A DNA stretch of 44,113 nt from Planctomycetota bacterium. Lineage in GTDB: Bacteria > Planctomycetota > Planctomycetia > Pirellulales > Lacipirellulaceae. Of this stretch, positions 25,301 to 32,738 are shown piece after piece. The notes beneath the pieces were generated by a model, which saw nothing but the letters and a program-made list of their open reading frames with translations, made no database searches and had not been told where the DNA came from. Location of the stretch: positions 1-44,113 of the forward strand of contig JAADGV010000025.1 of the NCBI GenBank assembly GCA_013152205.1, in the 5' to 3' direction. How positions within the stretch are numbered: the stretch's first letter is position 1; each line of letters opens with the position of its first letter. The position numbers were made by a program, and so were the translations under genes.

Positions 25301-25530
25301 AGCAGAAATCGCTCCAAGCTATTCAGCGCCATATCGGGGTCGGCCAACTGCGGCGCCACCTCGGCAAACTGATCGCAGATCGTCCCCAACAGATCCAACG
25401 GCAAGCCGCTAACCGCCAAATTCGTCAGCGCCGCATGCGCCGCCCGGGTATTCGCCACCCCCAACGGCGCAAGCCAAGCCCCCGCTTCCTCAGAAGAATC
25501 AAGCAATGTGTGAAGACGATCGATCTGCAT
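22366..25530 (-). CDS. glnE: Glutamine synthetase adenylyltransferase/adenylyl-removing enzyme
   Basis: A 1054-residue bifunctional enzyme that adds and removes AMP on glutamine synthetase in response to PII and glutamine. Both nucleotidyltransferase halves are present. The N-terminal (adenylyl-removing) site is GKLGGLELNYSSDIDLVFLY near residue 238; the C-terminal (adenylating) site is GKLGSREPNYHSDLDLVFLY near residue 783. Each keeps the two metal-binding Asp. YKVDMRLRPEGRQGP-like (YRVDMRLRPEGRQG) and VDPRLRPTGRSG blocks follow the sites, and GIRDIEFVIQ and GGTMDTEFIVQ mark the helical domains. Length is somewhat over the enteric 946. No glnA or glnB is nearby. Confidence 0.95.
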   Translation of the reverse strand: MQIDRLHTLLDSSEEAGAWLAPLGVANTRAAHAALTNLAVSGLPLDLLGTICDQFAEVAPQLADPDMALNSLERFLLAARSPLSMAALFERDPRSLPNLLLMFSSSQNFSDQLCTDPESFDLLRMTQGRPVAREVLVDELVSNVRAMSNQEDVMAALRRFKRRETLRIAYGDIVQGLPVPQVTRQISYVADAVVEAALDFAQRAVTDKRYRRNGHKFARPQFVVLALGKLGGLELNYSSDIDLVFLYRSAEGADPARQTETQDFANRVSQELIRLLTETTALGFAYRVDMRLRPEGRQGPVCSSIGHAIAYYENRGRTWERQAYVKARAIAGDLGLGKEYLAELESWVYRRYLSLADIAGIKALKRRIEDRALDTGVAESDVKAGHGGIRDIEFVIQFLQLLNGGAEPSVRTGNTLEAIGRLEKMGGLTHQERTLLEENYCFLRTLEHRLQIMYDLQTHQLPTGADDLCKVAIRMGFVGTPHISALKAFQANYQHRTKENRKILDHLLHDAFGDDAESEPEVDLVNDPDPDPESIERVLTPYKFKDARAAYGNLMSLAEEPIPFLSTRRCRLFLASIAPRLLTSIARTPDPDATLVTLSRVSDSLGGKAALWELLSSNHPTLNLYVTLCTACPYLSGILTSNPGMIDELLDSLLVGKLPELPVIEKLLAELTHGAEDVEPILHSFKHSQHLRVGVRDILGKDKIEATHAALSDIAEVCLGKIVGDETERLLDKMGEPQIGELADPATSDDLPTWHPGADRVGSRCEFIVLALGKLGSREPNYHSDLDLVFLYEAEGTTCTARRGKNSPTTNNHFFSELGQRVIKRANHFGPYGRLYEVDPRLRPTGRSGALSVSLDEFVRYFQEGGGQLWERLALCKARVVIGSADATSRAEAAITAATYCKLWQASDAAEIRAMRMKLQETASSRNLKRGVGGTMDTEFIVQMLQLKYGKEMPELRVTGTVVGLLALGQAEILQDEDVVFLRDAYRFQRSIEAQIRLMDSSGRHEFPTEEKELAKLAYLAGYGSNDQLSHEVTEMFRRVREIFLYVFDAAEQG

Positions 25531-25613
25531 CGCTTTATCTTAAACGAAATGACCGCCTATCCATACTGCCAAGAAATTCGGGCTCAGTCACCACCCTGCG
25601 ATAAAATCGGTAC

Positions 25614-27047
25614 TTACGCTCCCGACTCCAGCGAAAACAACTCCGGTCCCACGTGCTGGGTCACCACCGACCCAAACAGCGTATGGGCGTTCGCGTCGTA
25701 AACCGTCACCGGCAGCGTCTGACCGATTTGACGTCGATTGCCGTCAAATACCACAATTCGGTCGCACATCGTCCGACCGGTCAGTTGCACTTGCTCAGTT
25801 TCGACACCGGCCCCTTGCTTCCGGAGACTAGTCTTGCTCAACCCTTCAATCAACACCTCAACATCCTGGCCAATAAACGGCTGATTATCCTCTTCGCTGA
25901 TGAGGTTCTGAAGGTCCAGCAGATCGTTATTTCGGCGTTTTTTCACATCTTCTGGCACATCGTCTGGGTACATGTCCGCACCCTTGGTGCCGGGACGCTC
26001 GCTATACTTAAAAATATAACTGTTCTTGAATCGCTGCTCGCGAACCATGTCCATCGTGAGCTGGAAATCTTCTTCCGTCTCGCCGCAAAAACCAACAATA
26101 AAGTCGCTCGTCACCGCCGCCTCGGGCAACCACTTCCGCAGACGCTCCATCATTTCTAGGTAGTCTTCGACCGTGTAACCACGCTTCATCCGCTTCAGCA
26201 TCCGATTCGAGCCTGTCTGCACGGGTACATGCAGATACTTCACACATTTGGGCAAATCGCGAACCGCCTCCAACAAATCGTCCGTCATATCCTTCGGAAA
26301 ATTCGTAACGAATTTGATCCGCTCGATTCCATCAATCTCGTGCAATTCATACAGCAAATCACTCAAACGTGTTTTGCGGTCACCATCGCCATATCGATAG
26401 CTATTCACCGTCTGACCGAGCAGGATAATCTCTTTGCAGCCTTCGCTCGCCAGTTGCCGAGCCTCAGCAAAAATTTCCTCAGGAGGCCGGCTTTGCTCAG
26501 GCCCGCGAACGCTCGGCACGATGCAATACGTACAGAACTTATCGCAACCAATCATGATTCGCACATAAGCCTGATAGGGCGTTGGCCGCATCGACGGGTC
26601 GCGCATCGGATCGAAGCTCTCGTGGCTTTGTTCTACGTCGGTCCGCGAACCGTCCTTGCGCCCCAAACTCACTTCCATCTGTGGCCCGCCGCCAGCAGCA
26701 ATATCCTCGATCAATTGCGGCACCTGATGCAACTGCCCAGGCCCGACAATCAAATCGACATACGGTGCCCGTTCAAAGATCAACCGTTGATCTTTCTGAG
26801 CCATACAGCCCAGTACCCCGATAATCTTGTTGGGATTCTTCTGTTTTGCGTTTTTAAGGCGTCCCAGCGCACTGTAGATTTTGTCTTCCGCATGTTGCCG
26901 CACACTGCATGTATTAAACAAAATCGTGTCGGCATCGCCCGCGTTGCCGGTCAACTCATAACCTTCTCGGCGCAGGCTGGCCACCACAAGCTCGCTATCG
27001 AGCACATTCATCTGACAGCCGACCGTTTCGATATACAACTTTTTCAC
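25614..27047 (-). CDS. miaB: tRNA-2-methylthio-N6-dimethylallyladenosine synthase
   Basis: Radical-SAM methylthiotransferase that adds a methylthio group to i6A37 of tRNAs reading UNN codons. 477 residues. The N-terminal UPF0004 domain carries the three cluster cysteines (GCQMN near 10, NTCSV near 46, GCMAQ near 81). The radical-SAM motif CDKFCTYC is near residues 168-175, with PSVRGPEQSRP after it. GQTVNSYRYGD, FVTNFPKDMTDDLL and HVPVQTGSNRMLKRMKRGYT follow. The C-terminal TRAM domain (about 375-445) ends with GRTMCDRIVVFDG. It is transcribed on its own, upstream of glnE on the same strand with 83 bp between. Confidence 0.95.
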   Translation of the reverse strand: MKKLYIETVGCQMNVLDSELVVASLRREGYELTGNAGDADTILFNTCSVRQHAEDKIYSALGRLKNAKQKNPNKIIGVLGCMAQKDQRLIFERAPYVDLIVGPGQLHQVPQLIEDIAAGGGPQMEVSLGRKDGSRTDVEQSHESFDPMRDPSMRPTPYQAYVRIMIGCDKFCTYCIVPSVRGPEQSRPPEEIFAEARQLASEGCKEIILLGQTVNSYRYGDGDRKTRLSDLLYELHEIDGIERIKFVTNFPKDMTDDLLEAVRDLPKCVKYLHVPVQTGSNRMLKRMKRGYTVEDYLEMMERLRKWLPEAAVTSDFIVGFCGETEEDFQLTMDMVREQRFKNSYIFKYSERPGTKGADMYPDDVPEDVKKRRNNDLLDLQNLISEEDNQPFIGQDVEVLIEGLSKTSLRKQGAGVETEQVQLTGRTMCDRIVVFDGNRRQIGQTLPVTVYDANAHTLFGSVVTQHVGPELFSLESGA

Positions 27048-27101
27048 GACAACACTTTTTGCTCAATAGAATACTTAAAATGGGTTCCCTAGTTTTAGGT
27101 A

Positions 27102-27224
27102 ACCACCGAGGCACGGAGGACACTGAGAAATAGAATAATGATTAAGAGGCACCGATGAAGAAGAAAGTAGGAATAACTGACGCTCATCTTTCTCACCTTT
27201 TCACTCCTCTGTGATCTCCGTGGT
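27102..27224. repeat. Inverted repeat of CACGGAGG-type units
   Basis: The left arm (ACCACCGAGGCACGGAGGAC, then ACTGAG) and right arm (reverse reading ACCACGGAGATCACAGAGGA) pair imperfectly around a loop of about 70 bp. The units CGAGG, CGGAGG and CTGAG recur every 8-10 bp. Same type as 35203-35316. It occupies the space between miaB and the small membrane protein gene. Confidence 0.75.
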
Positions 27225-27246
27225 AAAAATTACAGTTGGCCAACAT

Positions 27247-27420
27247 TCACGCCGCATCCTGCTTAGCGTCCTTCGTCGACTTCTTCTGCGGCTGTTGCCC
27301 CTTGATCTGTTCTCGCACATGATCAACCAACTCGTTACGCCGCCGCGTCATCAAACGCACCAACGTCATCACCGCCACATACCCAGCGGCCAAAATAATC
27401 AAGATATCCCAGCGATCCAT
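27247..27420 (-). CDS. Small single-span membrane protein, unknown
   Basis: A 57-residue protein. The start MDRWDILIILAAGY is set by GGAGG 8 nt upstream of the ATG at 27418-27420; an ATG 12 codons earlier is weaker. Residues 5-23 form one membrane helix (ILIILAAGYVAVMTLVRLM), followed by an Arg/Lys/Gln-rich cytoplasmic tail (RRRNELVDHVREQIKGQQPQ). I do not recognise a family. Confidence 0.7.
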   Translation of the reverse strand: MDRWDILIILAAGYVAVMTLVRLMTRRRNELVDHVREQIKGQQPQKKSTKDAKQDAA

Positions 27421-27550
27421 GCTTCGATCCTCCGTGCGAAAACCCTTGACGCCCAACCAACATCGAACCCTCTATGATACACGCCAACCCACCCCGCCCG
27501 CGAGACGAAATTAAACCTGCTATCAAGCCAAAACGTGCATAAAACGACTC

Positions 27551-27577
27551 CCACCATAGCCGGGCCATCCTGGTCCG
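27551..27577. repeat. Short CCATAGCC-GGCCATCCTGG repeat, copy 1
   Basis: CCACCATAGCCGGGCCATCC, then TGGTCCG. It matches, in reverse, the sequence at 36544-36570 and forms a small hairpin around GGCCATCCTGGTC. It looks like a dispersed REP-like motif. Confidence 0.5.
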
Positions 27578-27671
27578 AAGCACAGCAATTAGGTAGAGTA
27601 CGTGCAGCAGCCCGCCAATTCAACATGTTCAAAGCACCAGGGCAACTTCCCAGTTATTACGCTCGGGCCAC

Positions 27672-28025
27672 TCATTTCGCTGGCAACTGCGATACAAAAT
27701 CGATCGCCTTATTCACCCACGACATCAAGCCCGTGGTTGTCTCGATCGCCGCCGGCCCGACGAACAACATGCTCTTGATCACACGTCCCGTCATATCCAT
27801 CTTTCGCGTGTGCGGCTCCTTCAGCGCCCGCCGGGTTCGCTCAGGCCCCAATCGCAACAGCAGTTCGTCTTCGCCCACGCCACAACACATGTTGCCGTGA
27901 ATCATAAAAACGAGAGCACCGAACATCTTTTGCTCCGTAACCCCATCTACCTCTGAAAAAATCTTTCGAACTCGTTCAACAAGTGCTTCGTTATAGGCCA
28001 AGTTACCAATTCCTGTTTTGAGCAA
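27672..28025 (-). CDS. TfoX N-terminal domain protein
   Basis: A 117-residue protein consisting of one TfoX_N domain. Typical features are YNEALVERVRKIFSEVDGVT, the core KMFGALVFMIHGNMCCGVGE, LLLRLGPERTRRAL and MTGRVIKSMLFVGPAAI. In enterobacteria and Haemophilus the domain belongs to the competence regulator TfoX/Sxy; stand-alone versions are widespread and of unknown function. The C-terminal TfoX domain is absent. A TTG start at residue 9 (LAYNEALV) is possible instead of MLKTGIGN. No competence gene is nearby. Confidence 0.85.
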   Translation of the reverse strand: MLKTGIGNLAYNEALVERVRKIFSEVDGVTEQKMFGALVFMIHGNMCCGVGEDELLLRLGPERTRRALKEPHTRKMDMTGRVIKSMLFVGPAAIETTTGLMSWVNKAIDFVSQLPAK

Positions 28026-28046
28026 ACTTCAAATTAGAGCAGCCTT

Positions 28047-28139
28047 CATGCTAACCGCAGGCGGAAGCCGCGGTCGAGCCTGAAAAACCGCGGCTTCCGC
28101 TTGCGGCTACAACGGAACATGTGATTTTGCAATTCTCCG
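28047..28139. mobile_element. MITE-like hairpin element, copy 2 (left end decayed)
   Basis: Core CTAACCGCAGGCGGAAGCCG and CGGCTTCCGCTTGCGGCTAC pair over about 25 bp. The right end TGATTTTGCAATTCTCC resembles the terminal repeat of the other copies; the left end beyond CATGCTAACC is no longer recognisable. Same orientation as copy 3. It sits between the divergent TfoX-N and glutamate synthase-like genes. Confidence 0.75.
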
Positions 28140-28317
28140 CACCCTCAGAGAATCAAATTTGGGCAATTTCACCCCAAATCGGCGCGGCAAAAACCATCTC
28201 AGTCGTTACAACCCGACACAACCAGGGCTCAATAAAAGCTATGTTTCCCAAGCGGCAATAGTCTTTTCGACTCAGGCCGACGCGATCACACCACGCTATT
28301 TTCCGGGGCAATCAACC

Positions 28318-29883
28318 ATGGGTTGGACTTTAATCATCGGCCTGCTTGTTCTCGTAGGACTCGCTCTCTACGACATTATCCAGCGCAAGCACTCCATCTT
28401 GCGAATCTTTCCCATCGTTGGCCACTTTCGCTACTGGCTAGAACACATCGGTCCCGAGCTTCGGCAATACATTGTCGCCAGCGACAATGAAGAGCGACCG
28501 TTCAGTCGTGCCCAACGCCGTTGGGTCTACGCCTCTTCAAAAAGAGAGAACAACTACTTCGGTTTCGGCACGACCGTCGATGTGGAGCAACACGTCAATC
28601 ACCTAATTATCAAGCAAAGCAGCTTCCCGATCACTAGCCCACTGCCCGACCAACCTGGCTACGACCACAACTACTCGCTGCACTGTGCCAAAGTTCTCGG
28701 CCAAGCGCGTGGACGCGCCAAAGCATTTCGTCCTCAATCGATTATTAACATCTCTGCCATGAGCTTCGGTTCGTTAAGCGGACCTGCCATCAACGCCCTG
28801 AATGCGGGTGCCAAACTAGCGGGAGCCTTACACAACACGGGCGAAGGCGGGGCATCCTCGCACCACCAACAAGGGGGCGATCTCGTCTGGCAAATCGGTA
28901 CCGGCTACTTCGGCTGCCGCGACGAGCAGGGACGTTTCAGCCTCGACCGACTCAAAGAAGCGGTTGTCGCCAATCCGGTTCGAGCACTAGAAATCAAACT
29001 CAGCCAAGGGGCCAAACCGGGCGTCGGCGGCATGCTGCCGGCTGCGAAAATCACCCCAGAGATTGCCGCCGCTCGCGGCATCCCTCTCGGCAAAGATTGC
29101 GCAAGCCCAGCCAGCCATAGCGAATTTCACGATGTAGACAGCCTACTCGACTTCGTCGAGCTGCTAGCCGACGAAACCGGACTGCCCGTTGGCATCAAGT
29201 CGGCTGTCGGCGAAATGGATTTTTGGCGACATCTGGCCTACCAAATGGCAACCACCGAACGCGGCGTCGACTTTATCACCATCGATGGCGGCGAGGGAGG
29301 CACTGGGGCCGCACCGCTCGTGTTTGCAGATCATGTTGCCATGCCTTTCAAACGCGGAATGAGCAACGTCTATCACGAGTTCGTACAACTCGAAATGCAC
29401 CAAGAAGTGGTCTTCATCGGCTCCGGCAAGCTCGGCTTCCCCGAAGCAGCGTTACTGGCATTTGGTCTCGGTTGCGACATGATAAATGTTGGCCGCGAAG
29501 CCTTGCTCTCGATCGGCTGCATTCAAGCCCAACGCTGTCATACGGGCTTTTGCCCCACCGGAATTGCCACACAAAACAAATGGCTCATGCGTGGCCTCGA
29601 CCCCCAACTAAAAAGCGTCCGACTCGCCAACTATCTGGTGTCGTTCCGCAAAGAGCTACTACGACTCTGCCACGCCTGCGGTATCAACCACCCAACGCTC
29701 GCCACGATCGATCTGTTTGAGATATTGGGCGAAGGTCTGCGGTCGACTCCTGCTGCCGAGGTCTTTGGTTACCAGCCCGAGTGGAGCCTCCCCTCAGCCG
29801 AGGATCAAGAAGCTGTTCACAATTGGACAGGCGGTCCAGTGAACGAAGCGGCTCAGCACCCCGACAACCTACAAACGGTTTAG
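28318..29883 (+). CDS. FMN-binding glutamate synthase family protein
   Basis: About 521 residues from the ATG at 28318, where an N-terminal membrane segment begins (MGWTLIIGLLVLVGLALYDI). The longer frame upstream overlaps a repeat and lacks similarity. The FMN-binding TIM barrel of the glutamate synthase central domain is clear: INISAMSFGSLSGPAINALN, NTGEGGASSHH, QGAKPGVGGMLP, DFITIDGGEGGTGAAP, GSGKLGFPEAALLAFGLGCD, and the [3Fe-4S] cysteines C-x5-C-x4-C in CIQAQRCHTGFCPTG. The amidotransferase and gltB C-terminal domains are missing, as in the membrane-anchored family. It probably oxidises or reduces a glutamate-like substrate, but the reaction is not settled. Confidence 0.9.
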   Translation: MGWTLIIGLLVLVGLALYDIIQRKHSILRIFPIVGHFRYWLEHIGPELRQYIVASDNEERPFSRAQRRWVYASSKRENNYFGFGTTVDVEQHVNHLIIKQSSFPITSPLPDQPGYDHNYSLHCAKVLGQARGRAKAFRPQSIINISAMSFGSLSGPAINALNAGAKLAGALHNTGEGGASSHHQQGGDLVWQIGTGYFGCRDEQGRFSLDRLKEAVVANPVRALEIKLSQGAKPGVGGMLPAAKITPEIAAARGIPLGKDCASPASHSEFHDVDSLLDFVELLADETGLPVGIKSAVGEMDFWRHLAYQMATTERGVDFITIDGGEGGTGAAPLVFADHVAMPFKRGMSNVYHEFVQLEMHQEVVFIGSGKLGFPEAALLAFGLGCDMINVGREALLSIGCIQAQRCHTGFCPTGIATQNKWLMRGLDPQLKSVRLANYLVSFRKELLRLCHACGINHPTLATIDLFEILGEGLRSTPAAEVFGYQPEWSLPSAEDQEAVHNWTGGPVNEAAQHPDNLQTV

Positions 29884-29893
29884 AGCTATCTGT

Positions 29894-30835
29894 TCACGCC
29901 AGTCGATCACCCACTTGCACGGCATAGCCTCGCAAGAACTCATCGGCTGCTAGTGCCCGTTTGCCTGCCGGTTGGACTTGCTCCAGTTGCAAGCAATGCT
30001 CGCCCGTTGCCACTATCAGCGTTGGCTCAGCGGACACCACTTGTCCGGGGTCTGTCGCGGGGGGAATTGTCGTTGTGCGGTCGATTGCCGTCCGGTGTAC
30101 GATCAGTCGCACCGGCTCGCCCTCGGCTCGTTGCCAATGCGTGAAAGCACGTGGCCACGGCTGCAGCGCACGGACTTGGTTCTTAATTTGCGAAGCTGTC
30201 TGCGTCCAATCGATCTCGCCTTGCTGCTTGTGTAGCCGTGGGGCCTTTGTGGCTAGGTTCTTATCCTGCACGACTGGCGAAGTGGTTCCCTCATCCAGTT
30301 GCCGCACCACGTCAAGCACCAGATCAGCCCCTAAATCGGCCATCCGAGCTTCAAGCTCGCCGGCAGTCTCGTCCGGGTCGATTGCAATCCGTTGGACGCC
30401 CAAACTTGGCCCTGCGTCGAGGCCGGGTGTCATTTGAATGACCGTGTTGCCTGTCTCGCAGTCTCCATTCAGCACTGCCCACTGTACCGGTGCCGCGCCA
30501 CGATACTTCGGCAACAAGGAACCATGAAGATTGATCCCACCCAACTGCGGCACCTCCAGCGTCGATGATTTCAGGATCTCGCCATAGTCGCACACCATCA
30601 GCAGATCAGGAGCAAACTCCGCAAGTTTGGCTCGGGCATCGTCCGAGTTCACCGTCTCAGGCAACCAGGTCTCGATGCCAAGTTCTTCAGCCGCAACATA
30701 AACGGGCGCTGGTGCAGCACGCCGCCCCTTCGGCGGGCGAGAAATGGCGCAAACCACTTCGTGCGACGAGTCACAAAGTCGCCGCAACGAGGGAACGGCA
30801 AACGGCCCAGTACCTAAGACAACAATTCGCATCAA
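29894..30835 (-). CDS. fmt: Methionyl-tRNA formyltransferase
   Basis: Formylates initiator Met-tRNA using 10-formyl-tetrahydrofolate. 313 residues, the usual length. The Rossmann start MRIVVLGTGPFAVPSLRRL, the catalytic HGSLLPKYRGAAPVQWAVLN block near residue 104, TGNTVIQMTPGLDAGP and IDWTQTASQIKNQVRALQPW in the linker mark the N-terminal domain. The C-terminal tRNA-binding domain follows (LQLEQVQPAGKRALAADEFL). def lies about 240 bp upstream on the same strand, the common def-fmt pairing, here split by a long inverted repeat. The start could be the first or second Met (MMRIV). Confidence 0.95.
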   Translation of the reverse strand: MMRIVVLGTGPFAVPSLRRLCDSSHEVVCAISRPPKGRRAAPAPVYVAAEELGIETWLPETVNSDDARAKLAEFAPDLLMVCDYGEILKSSTLEVPQLGGINLHGSLLPKYRGAAPVQWAVLNGDCETGNTVIQMTPGLDAGPSLGVQRIAIDPDETAGELEARMADLGADLVLDVVRQLDEGTTSPVVQDKNLATKAPRLHKQQGEIDWTQTASQIKNQVRALQPWPRAFTHWQRAEGEPVRLIVHRTAIDRTTTIPPATDPGQVVSAEPTLIVATGEHCLQLEQVQPAGKRALAADEFLRGYAVQVGDRLA

Positions 30836-30854
30836 TCACCTTGTAAAAAGAGAT

Positions 30855-31047
30855 AACCGTTCACAGATTGGCCAAAAGAGGGACCACGAATTGTACGAAT
30901 AACACGAATCGAAAGCGAGAAGAAGTAAGGGTTTGAAGGGAGAGGGGCCGTTATTTCGTCCTTCTCAACCTGCTTGTTCCCTTCCTCTCTTATTCGTGTG
31001 ATTCGTACAATTCGTGGTTTCTCCGGCCTCTTTCCCTGTGAACCGTT
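30855..31047. repeat. Long inverted repeat of TACGAAT-type units between def and fmt
   Basis: Arms of about 54 bp each. The outer parts are AACCGTTCACAG and CTGTGAACCGTT; the inner parts are CCACGAATTGTACGAAT and its exact reverse ATTCGTACAATTCGTGG, plus ACACGAAT/ATTCGTGT. The loop is about 82 bp. The units ACGAAT recur every 9-11 bp. Part of the inner arm is perfect over 17 bp, so a strong cruciform or RNA hairpin is possible. Confidence 0.9.
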
Positions 31048-31075
31048 ACAGAAAAAGACACCCCGCACTTGCTGG

Positions 31076-31663
31076 CTAAGTTCGCAATTGTTCTAACTCT
31101 GCCAAACGCTGGGCTGTTTGCTCGTCGGTGGGCATCTCGCCACATTCGCGTTTGCTTTGGAAGTCGATTTCAAACTCCTCCAGCTCGTCTTTGACCTCAG
31201 CAAACTGGGTGGGTGCCAGACGATCGATAAAGAGCTTGCCATCGAGGTGGTCGGTCTCGTGCTGCACGATTCTCGCAAACAGCCCCTCCACCTCACCGAC
31301 GAATGCCTCGCCGGACAGGTCGTATGCTTCGATGGTGATGCGCTTATTCCGAACCACCGGCCCCAGCACGCCAGGAATGCTCAGACAGCCTTCCTCTCCC
31401 TCGACCTGTTCTTTGCCGCGGCGGAGGACCGGGTTAATAAACGCATGCTCAGAGTCTTTATTGGCCGAGTCGCCAGTCGGATTGGTTACGAACAACCGAT
31501 AAGGCAAATCGACCTGATTGGCGGCGAGTCCTACTCCTTCGTGTTCGTACATTAAGGCGAACATCTGCGCCACGATATCGCGCAACTCGCTATCCACACG
31601 TTTCAAAGGCTTCGAAACATGCCGCAAAGTGGGGTGGGGGTAATGAATAATCTGTACTTTCAA
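31076..31663 (-). CDS. def: Peptide deformylase
   Basis: Removes the N-formyl group from new proteins; a 195-residue metalloenzyme with Fe or Zn. All three signatures are intact: motif 1 GVGLAANQV near residue 43, motif 2 EGCLSIPG near residue 91 with the metal-binding Cys, and motif 3 QHETDHLDGKLF near residue 133 with two His ligands and the catalytic Glu. The N-terminus IIHYPHPTLR is typical. fmt follows on the same strand. The C-terminal tail (FQSKRECGEMPTDEQTAQRL) is longer than in E. coli. Confidence 0.96.
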   Translation of the reverse strand: MKVQIIHYPHPTLRHVSKPLKRVDSELRDIVAQMFALMYEHEGVGLAANQVDLPYRLFVTNPTGDSANKDSEHAFINPVLRRGKEQVEGEEGCLSIPGVLGPVVRNKRITIEAYDLSGEAFVGEVEGLFARIVQHETDHLDGKLFIDRLAPTQFAEVKDELEEFEIDFQSKRECGEMPTDEQTAQRLAELEQLRT

Positions 31664-31793
31664 CGTAATTACCTACAAATGGATGGTTCGCTCGACGGGC
31701 GTAGGAGAAGGCTTGACGCTTTGATTATAGAGGGATCGATTGCCCAAGCGAAGGTGTGACATTTACACCACCGTAACCCCATAAAATGCAGCA

Positions 31794-31822
31794 AGCCCGC
31801 TGTGCTACGCAAGCACGGGGCT
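31794..31822 (-). terminator. Stem-loop after the 31904 gene
   Basis: AGCCCGCTGTGCTACGCAAG, then CACGGGGCT, pairs as AGCCC(C)GTGCTT / AGCAC-GGGCT on the minus strand, about 80 bp after the stop. No clear T run follows (TTGCTGCATTTT), so the termination role is uncertain. Confidence 0.35.
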
Positions 31823-31903
31823 CAACTGCAGCTACCGAAACCGCTTGGAAAGGGGGAACAACCAAGCTGCTTCTGTAGCGAATGAAACTTCTCTCGTCTT
31901 TTG

Positions 31904-32263
31904 CTACCGTTGGGTTGGGTACCAAGGGCCACGTACGTTGTACACGCCAAATTGATGCGTGCTGCTGGGCCATCGGGGGGTGCTGCGGAAGCGACCTCCA
32001 AATGGACCTGGGCCCGGGTAATCCCGACCGAATTGATGGTCGATTCGAGCCGTATGCGCACTTGGCGAACCCCAACTCCAGTTGGTCTGTAAGTTAGCCG
32101 TTGGTGGAACGACTAGCGCAACTGGGCGACCATACTCGGCATGGGCGTAGTTGGCATTCCAATTATACTGCGAAGCCCGCAGGTTTGGCCTTTCGGCTTG
32201 AGCGGAAGTTGTGCAAACCGCCACGCTCGCAATTACGGCGAAGATCGCTATCTGGATTTTCAT
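31904..32263 (-). CDS. Small secreted protein, unknown
   Basis: About 119 residues from the ATG at 32263. A signal peptide (MKIQIAIFAVIASVAVCTTS, cleavage after SAQA) is followed by an aromatic, Gly/Pro/Asn-rich mature part, for example RASQYNWNANYAHAEYGRPV and FGRDYPGPGPFGGRFRSTPR. The frame continues 17 codons upstream, but the signal peptide sets the start. Planctomycetes have many short secreted proteins of this kind; I recognise no function. It lies downstream of another small secreted protein gene on the same strand. Confidence 0.65.
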   Translation of the reverse strand: MKIQIAIFAVIASVAVCTTSAQAERPNLRASQYNWNANYAHAEYGRPVALVVPPTANLQTNWSWGSPSAHTARIDHQFGRDYPGPGPFGGRFRSTPRWPSSTHQFGVYNVRGPWYPTQR

Positions 32264-32306
32264 TTTCACGTCAATGTCCCTCACGGCTCGTAATGTTTTT
32301 TCTTGT

Positions 32307-32334
32307 AAGCCCACGGGTTGCAGCCCGTGGGCTT
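32307..32334. terminator. Hairpin between two secreted-protein genes
   Basis: AAGCCCACGGG, TTGCAG loop and CCCGTGGGCTT form an 11-bp perfect stem. On the plus strand TTGTTT follows; on the minus strand no T run is seen. It closely resembles the HU terminator hairpin (AAGCCCAGGGG-TTGC), suggesting a recurrent palindrome. Confidence 0.5.
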
Positions 32335-32351
32335 TGTTTGGATGCGTTGCC

Positions 32352-32738
32352 TTAATAGCGGTTGCTCAGGTTGTGAACGATGTCTTGCCAAATCAGCCCG
32401 CGGGTGCGGTAGCGAACTTTAGCACGCGTCCACCCTGCACCTTGCTGATAAGCATAGTGCGAACGGGTATGGTGATTGAGAAACTCATGCGGCATTAGCG
32501 GTTGGTAAGTTGTGTAGGTGTGGCCAACATTTGGTGGTACAGGGCGTGGCGAGACATACATCTGCGCGGCGGCTCCGCTTGGGTTGGGGCCTACTTGGTA
32601 GTTGTAGAACAGATCGTTCTTGTCTTGGTAGCTGATGGTTCGTTTCCAGTGTCCCTCAACTGCGATTGCAGGACTGCTCTGGCAGACTCCAGCCAGCAGA
32701 GCCACGAACAAGCTTGTGCCGATAAATCGGTAAACCAT
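32352..32738 (-). CDS. Small secreted protein, unknown
   Basis: About 128 residues from the ATG at 32738, which has AAGGAGG 8 nt upstream; the open frame extends 24 codons further without such a site. The signal peptide is MVYRFIGTSLFVALLAGVCQ up to SSPAIAVEG. The mature part is rich in Tyr, His, Pro and Arg (YQPLMPHEFLNHHTRSHYAY) with a basic C-terminal third (TRAKVRYRTRGLIWQDIVHN). Nothing familiar. It precedes a second short secreted gene in the same direction, so the two may be linked. Confidence 0.75.
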   Translation of the reverse strand: MVYRFIGTSLFVALLAGVCQSSPAIAVEGHWKRTISYQDKNDLFYNYQVGPNPSGAAAQMYVSPRPVPPNVGHTYTTYQPLMPHEFLNHHTRSHYAYQQGAGWTRAKVRYRTRGLIWQDIVHNLSNRY

